Shown here: positions 11,871 to 11,979 of the stretch, piece by piece | Layout of the letters: every line of letters begins with the position of its first letter | Position numbering within the stretch: position 1 is the first letter of the stretch | Source: Nitrososphaerota archaeon | GTDB taxonomy: Archaea; Thermoproteota; Nitrososphaeria; Nitrososphaerales; Nitrososphaeraceae | Length of the DNA stretch: 11,979 nt | NCBI GenBank assembly: GCA_005877345.1 | Contig: VBPR01000023.1 | Coordinates: 1 to 11,979 of the forward strand | Direction: 5' to 3' | Made by a program: the position numbers and the translations under genes | Notes under the pieces: model-generated | What the model was told of the DNA's origin: nothing | The model's input: only the letters and a program-made list of their open reading frames with translations | Database searches by the model: none

Positions 11871-11979
11871 CAGAGCCTTCTTATCCTTGTCCCAAGTGTG
11901 GCCAACACTTTCCTCTCTCTCAGATGAATGCCCACTATGTCACTTGTCAAGGTCGCCCTGTTCAACAGTCTCCTTTCCC
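11867..11979 (+). CDS. C2HC zinc-finger protein, C-terminus beyond window
   Basis: ATG 11867 overlaps the preceding TGA (ATGA) and is open to the right edge (37 codons). Residues 8-27 give C-x2-C-x11-H-x3-C (CPKCGQHF, then QMNAHYVTC), a textbook classical-type finger with Cys as fourth ligand. The GGAG lies 12 nt upstream, a bit far. The remainder (GRPVQQS) is presumably a linker to further sequence. Confidence 0.65.
   Translation, partial: MTEPSYPCPKCGQHFPLSQMNAHYVTCQGRPVQQSPF

Noticed and set aside
1..11979. Search for CRISPR arrays, tRNA genes, insertion sequences and attachment repeats
   Set aside because: No regularly spaced repeats, cloverleaf-like segments, transposase motifs or long terminal or direct repeats were noticed by eye.

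Overview
The window looks like part of the genome of an archaeal virus, or of a provirus or virus-related plasmid. The best lead is a small double-hydrophobic protein (5164-5580) that resembles the major capsid proteins of spindle-shaped archaeal viruses, followed by a large secreted, adhesin-like protein and a run of membrane proteins. Other archaeal signs are AT-rich TATA-like promoter elements, Shine-Dalgarno (SD) sites confined mostly to internal operon genes, frequent TTG starts, ribbon-helix-helix (RHH) regulators and an abundance of one-domain zinc proteins. There are no tRNA, rRNA, transposase or housekeeping genes. The host lineage cannot be fixed from this sequence, and no viral family is claimed.

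Layout. Two divergent gene blocks share an AT-rich control region at about 5581-5672. The leftward (minus-strand) block, 5580 to 1, reads as the virion module: capsid-like protein, 546-aa adhesin-like protein, membrane proteins of 175 and 69 aa, a 133-aa soluble protein, a 180-aa two-span membrane protein, four very small genes (a 23-aa basic peptide, a 56-aa helical protein, a 51-aa protein with a GYPQRQAVAIAL motif, and a 55-aa zinc ribbon), a 209-aa protein, a 96-aa three-span membrane protein, and a truncated secreted protein at the left edge.

The rightward block, 5673 to 11979, reads as the replication and regulation module: an RHH regulator, a degenerate P-loop protein with a C-terminal winged helix, a zinc ribbon, a 182-aa protein with no recognised family, an 8-cysteine mini-protein, small unknowns, a membrane protein, a 266-aa Cys-rich protein, two mini zinc proteins, and a 262-aa zinc-ribbon/coiled-coil protein. 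A 171-bp gap (10295-10465) follows, with a perfect palindrome, a T tract and a TATA-like box. It probably separates two transcription units. The second unit is a chain of at least nine tiny genes, including C2H2/C2HC fingers and a second RHH protein, that runs off the right edge.

The genes are packed almost without spacers. Most junctions are ATGA, TTGA, TAATG or TGATG overlaps, or short overlaps of 11-23 nt, often with a GGAG-type SD inside the 3' end of the upstream gene. This suggests coupled translation. Many genes are shorter than 60 codons. They are supported mainly by how exactly they tile the gaps between larger genes, by SD spacing and by paired cysteines.
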